Position numbers and translations under genes: made by a program
Source: an uncultured Balneolaceae bacterium
GTDB lineage: Bacteria > Bacteroidota > Rhodothermia > Balneolales > Balneolaceae
Assembly: GCA_937982515.1 (NCBI GenBank)
Contig: CALJMB010000188.1
Coordinates: 1-9,548 of the forward strand
Length of the DNA: 9,548 nt
Direction of reading: 5' to 3'
The notes under the pieces: model-generated
Seen by the model: the letters and a program-made list of their open reading frames with translations, nothing else
Databases searched by the model: none
Told to the model about the DNA's origin: nothing
Shown: positions 6,480 through 9,548 of the stretch, in pieces
Position numbering within the stretch: position 1 is the first letter of the stretch
Layout of the letters: every line of letters starts with the position of its first letter

Positions 6480-9308
6480 ATGATAGCAAAAGATCTCAGA
6501 CCAATAGTATTGTATAAGGCATTAATCACGCTGACCGTTCTGTTTTGTCTTACCTGTGAGGTATACGGACAGAAACGCTCCTTACCTCAGGCCGCAGATC
6601 TGAAGGTGGAATATCTGTCCAACCCTTTGGGGCTCGACACCCTTCGGCCGCGTCTGTCGTGGATCTATAGCGATACTACCCGTGCAGCCCGTCAGACAGC
6701 TTATCGTATCATTGTCTCATCAGACCGAAAAGAGGCAGAGCAGGGAAAGGGCATGGTATGGGATACCGGACAGATTGCGTCGTCAGAAACGGTTAACATT
6801 AACTATGAGGGTAAAAAGTTAAAGAGTGGAGAGCGTTATTATTGGAGGGTTCGGGTATGGGATCAGAACAACAAGCCCGGCGCCTGGAGCAGAATACATT
6901 CTTTCCATATGGGCTTGCTCGAGCCGGAAGACTGGAAGGCCCGGTGGATTACCACCCCCGACAGCTCAATTGCTTCTCCTCTGATGCGAGGCCGGTTTAC
7001 TGTTAGTAAAGAGATAGAATCCGCTTATGCGTATGTTACAGGTATGGGATATTACGAGCTGTATTTGAATGGAGAAAAGGTGGGAGACCACGTGCTGGAT
7101 CCGGCCATGACCGATTTCAGAAAACGGATGCTCTATGAGACTTACGAGGTCATTGACTTCCTCAACAAGGGAGAGAATACCTGGGGCCTGTGGCTGGGGA
7201 ATGGAGCATTCAGAGTAAAAGGAAGTGAAGACAGGTGGGCCTGGCCGGATACGGATAACTATTTCGGCACTCCCATGGGACTGGCCCAGCTGCACATCCG
7301 CTACCGGGATGGCTCAACAGAACTGTTTACGAGCGACTCCTCCTGGAAGACAAGCGCAAGCCCTGTAACCTATAACAACCTGTTTGGAGGGGAGACATAC
7401 GATGCCCGCCTGGAACAGCCGGGATGGAACGAGCCGGGTTTCAATGATAGCGCCTGGAAGCAGGTTCGCATCGCAGAAAGGCCGCAGGCAAAGATGGATT
7501 CACAGCTGATGCCTCCTATACGGGTAACACAGACGATTTCACCTGTGGGGAAAACGGAGCCGGAACCCGGCGTATACCTGTTTGATATGGGGCAGAACTT
7601 TGCCGGATGGTGGCAGGTGAAGACAGAAGGCAGGCGGGGAACCGTACTGAAGATACGCGGTGCCGAAACTCTGAACGATTCACTGTTCCCCGCCGTATTA
7701 AAAGACGGAGACCGGTTGAGCACCGACAAAGCCTACCATCGGGATGTCTGGACTACGTATGTTCTGAAGGGAGAGGCTACGGAGATTTATGAGCCCCGCT
7801 TTTTCTATACAGGTTTCCGCTATGTGGAGGTTACGGTTGACGATCCGGCCGGACTTAAGTCACTGGAGATCAGAGGACGTGTTGTACATACCGACCTGAA
7901 AAGAAATGGCCGTTTCACTTCCTCCCACTCTCTGCTCAACCAAATTTATGAGGCTGCCGTATGGTCGCAGCGGGGCAACCTTCACGGTTATCCAACCGAC
8001 TGTCCCCATCGTGAAAAAGGAGGATATAACGGCGACGGACAGGTGATTGCGGAGACATCCATACACGATTTCCACATGCAGGCATTTTATGAGAAATGGC
8101 TGAATGATATGGCCGATGCTCAGCAGGAAAACGGGCGGATACCCAACACCTCTCCCACCATTATCGGTGGCTATGGAGGCGGAATAGCCTGGGGCAGCGC
8201 CTATATTCTCATTCCATGGTGGATGTACCAATATTATGAAGACCGGCGTCTGCTGGAGCGGCACTACCCCGGCATGAAGCGGTATATGAGCTATCTGCGA
8301 GAGCTTGCCTCCGGCGATGATGACCCTGCGGAAAAATATGTCATTGATGAATTCGGAGGACACTGGGATTCCCTGGGAGAGTGGGAAGCTCCGGTCGGAG
8401 AGAAGAACGGGCCGGTTAACCCGTTGACCAACACGTACTACTGGTATCTCGATGCAATCACCATAGCCGGGATTGCAGATATCCTGGGCAAAGAAGAGGA
8501 CAGGGATAGGTTTATGGTACTCTCCGATTCGATTAAGACGGCCTTCAACAGAAAATTCTTTGATCCGGAGACGAATCTGTATGGAACAGAGGAGCCGTAT
8601 CAAAGTTACCTCCTGTTTGCATTAAACGGAAATCTGGTACCGGAGGGACGCCGTGAAGCCGTTGCGGATAACCTGATCAACGATATTATGATCAACAGAG
8701 AGGGGCACCTCGGGACCGGTATTCTGGGCACCAAACATCTCTTCGGGGTGCTGGCGGGCCTGGAGAGGGAGGATGTTATCCACCGAATCGTGACCCAAAG
8801 AACCTTTCCCGGCTGGGGCTACTGGATCGAAAACGGAGCTACCACCTTGTGGGAAAACTGGCGGGGAGAGAATTCTCATAACCACCAGATGTTCGGCTCG
8901 GTCAACGAATATTTTTATAAATATCTGTCAGGAATTCGTCCGCCCGTGGAAGAGGGCACAACAACAGGTTATAAAACAATCCATATCAAACCTTATATCC
9001 CTGAAGGGATGGATTATGCCGGGGCAACGCTGCATACCATCCGTGGAGAAGTGCGTTCTTACTGGCAGCGGGAGGAAGGGCGTCTGCATCTTTCGGTCAC
9101 CCTTCCGGCTAACACTTCGGGCAAGATCAGTATTCCCGCGCTTGGGTATGAAGAGGTTCGTATCACAGAGAGCGGCAAAACGATATGGGAGAACGGAGTC
9201 ATGGCCGCCCGCGTCCCAACGATTACCGACGGAAGCAGGACGGGAGATTACATTGAATTCAAAGTTTCATCCGGAAAATATATATTTAAACTTTCAGAGC
9301 TTCGTTAA
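6480..9308 (+). CDS. GH78 alpha-L-rhamnosidase, secreted, multidomain
   Basis: This 942-aa inverting exo-rhamnosidase would release terminal L-rhamnose. A signal peptide (hydrophobic 9-26, cleavage near VYG/Q at 30-31) precedes a fibronectin-like module (about 38-146, RPRLSW to YYWRVRVWDQ). Next come the Bac_rhamnosid_N-type beta domain (about 151-335, ARWI, ELYLNGEKVGDHVLDP), a beta domain (about 345-465, FDMGQNFAGW, GFRYVEV), the (alpha/alpha)6 catalytic barrel (about 475-820), and a C-terminal beta domain (about 825-940). The barrel carries TDCPHREKGGYNGDG (506-520), where Asp507, Glu512 and Asp519 keep the spacing of the known catalytic acid cluster, and GATTLWENW (786-794), where Glu792 is the likely base. 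The gene is full length without defects. It lies 260 bp after GH29, with a MITE filling most of the gap, and its stop overlaps the stop of the convergent regulator. Confidence 0.95.
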   Translation: MIAKDLRPIVLYKALITLTVLFCLTCEVYGQKRSLPQAADLKVEYLSNPLGLDTLRPRLSWIYSDTTRAARQTAYRIIVSSDRKEAEQGKGMVWDTGQIASSETVNINYEGKKLKSGERYYWRVRVWDQNNKPGAWSRIHSFHMGLLEPEDWKARWITTPDSSIASPLMRGRFTVSKEIESAYAYVTGMGYYELYLNGEKVGDHVLDPAMTDFRKRMLYETYEVIDFLNKGENTWGLWLGNGAFRVKGSEDRWAWPDTDNYFGTPMGLAQLHIRYRDGSTELFTSDSSWKTSASPVTYNNLFGGETYDARLEQPGWNEPGFNDSAWKQVRIAERPQAKMDSQLMPPIRVTQTISPVGKTEPEPGVYLFDMGQNFAGWWQVKTEGRRGTVLKIRGAETLNDSLFPAVLKDGDRLSTDKAYHRDVWTTYVLKGEATEIYEPRFFYTGFRYVEVTVDDPAGLKSLEIRGRVVHTDLKRNGRFTSSHSLLNQIYEAAVWSQRGNLHGYPTDCPHREKGGYNGDGQVIAETSIHDFHMQAFYEKWLNDMADAQQENGRIPNTSPTIIGGYGGGIAWGSAYILIPWWMYQYYEDRRLLERHYPGMKRYMSYLRELASGDDDPAEKYVIDEFGGHWDSLGEWEAPVGEKNGPVNPLTNTYYWYLDAITIAGIADILGKEEDRDRFMVLSDSIKTAFNRKFFDPETNLYGTEEPYQSYLLFALNGNLVPEGRREAVADNLINDIMINREGHLGTGILGTKHLFGVLAGLEREDVIHRIVTQRTFPGWGYWIENGATTLWENWRGENSHNHQMFGSVNEYFYKYLSGIRPPVEEGTTTGYKTIHIKPYIPEGMDYAGATLHTIRGEVRSYWQREEGRLHLSVTLPANTSGKISIPALGYEEVRITESGKTIWENGVMAARVPTITDGSRTGDYIEFKVSSGKYIFKLSELR

Positions 9309-9548
9309 TCTGCCAGTACTTTTTCTGCCGTCAGGCTGTCTGAGATAAATACATCGATATTTTTTCCTGCCAGGGCTCCCCGGATTACATCGATCTTCTC
9401 CACTCCGCCGGCTATTCCCACAACCGTATCGATATTCATCATCTGATCGGGAGACACACCGATGATTAACTCTTTGAGTCGGGTATCTACCTCTTTCCCT
9501 TCGCTATCAAAGAACCGCAAGGCGACGTCGCCGACGGCCCCCGATTCC
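9305..9548 (-). CDS. SorC-family sugar-sensing transcriptional regulator, C-terminal fragment (5' end outside window)
   Basis: The minus-strand frame is open from the window edge to a TAA at 9307-9305 and encodes about 81 C-terminal residues. GAVGDVALRFFDSEGKEV, IIGVSPDQM, VVGIAGGVEKIDVIRGALAG and IDVFISD match the effector-binding domain of SorC/DeoR-type regulators, which bind a sugar or sugar phosphate and carry an N-terminal DNA-binding helix-turn-helix (not in the window). A TTG at 9520 is not the real start, because the conserved frame continues upstream of it to the edge. Its TAA and the GH78 TAA share the palindrome TTAA at 9305-9308, so the two genes converge with a 4-nt overlap. Control of the adjacent deoxyhexose genes is an inference from position. 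Confidence 0.85.
   Translation of the reverse strand, partial: ESGAVGDVALRFFDSEGKEVDTRLKELIIGVSPDQMMNIDTVVGIAGGVEKIDVIRGALAGKNIDVFISDSLTAEKVLAD

Noticed and set aside
6298..6489. Minus-strand 63-codon frame across the MITE-like element
   Set aside because: It spans both terminal inverted repeats and resembles no transposase domain that I recognise; an open frame of this length across a palindromic element is easily incidental.
7860..8603. Minus-strand open frame of 247 codons inside the GH78 gene
   Set aside because: It lies wholly within a secure GH78 catalytic domain, shows no recognisable domain, and is explained as a codon-bias shadow of the plus-strand gene.

Overview
The window reads as part of a carbohydrate-utilisation locus from a Bacteroidota- or Balneolota-like bacterium. 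This rests on secreted or lipoprotein CAZymes (GH29, GH78), an STN-like module of the kind seen in the FecR/TonB receptor world, weak Shine-Dalgarno sites, one candidate TTTG/TAnnTTTG-type promoter, and SDR and COG3618 proteins resembling those of that group. Base composition is near 50% GC in genes, with AT-rich spacers. The phylum is an inference; there is no rRNA or other marker gene in the window.

Layout. Positions 1-201 hold the 3' end of a probable outer-membrane beta-barrel gene, followed by a spacer with a weak terminator-like hairpin. Positions 462-1714 hold a frameshifted gene that joins a signal peptide and an STN-like domain to an acetyl-xylan-esterase-like alpha/beta hydrolase. 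A second, intact secreted alpha/beta hydrolase (1812-2723) follows on the same strand and meets a convergent SDR dehydrogenase (2798-3583, minus strand). An intergenic region of about 310 bp separates the SDR from the divergent plus-strand series: a COG3618 lactonase/amidohydrolase (3894-4727), a GH29 alpha-L-fucosidase lipoprotein (4804-6219) and a GH78 alpha-L-rhamnosidase (6480-9308). A 167-bp MITE-like palindromic element (6298-6464) sits directly upstream of the GH78 start codon. The 3' end of a SorC-type sugar-sensing regulator (9305-9548, minus strand, incomplete) overlaps the GH78 stop codon by 4 nt.

How the genes may work together (inference). Two esterases remove acyl groups from a plant or algal polysaccharide. 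GH29 and GH78 then release the 6-deoxy sugars L-fucose and L-rhamnose. The SDR would oxidise the free sugar to its lactone, and the COG3618 enzyme would open the lactone to the aldonate. This is the entry to the non-phosphorylated deoxyhexose oxidation route; the later dehydratase and aldolase steps are not in the window. The SorC-type protein is a plausible local regulator.

The points most worth a second look are the STN-esterase fusion with its frameshift, the MITE at the GH78 5' end, two short heptanucleotide repeat islands in the leaders of the lactonase and fucosidase genes, and a three-residue insertion in the SDR cofactor loop. I saw no CRISPR array, tRNA, rRNA or intact transposase.
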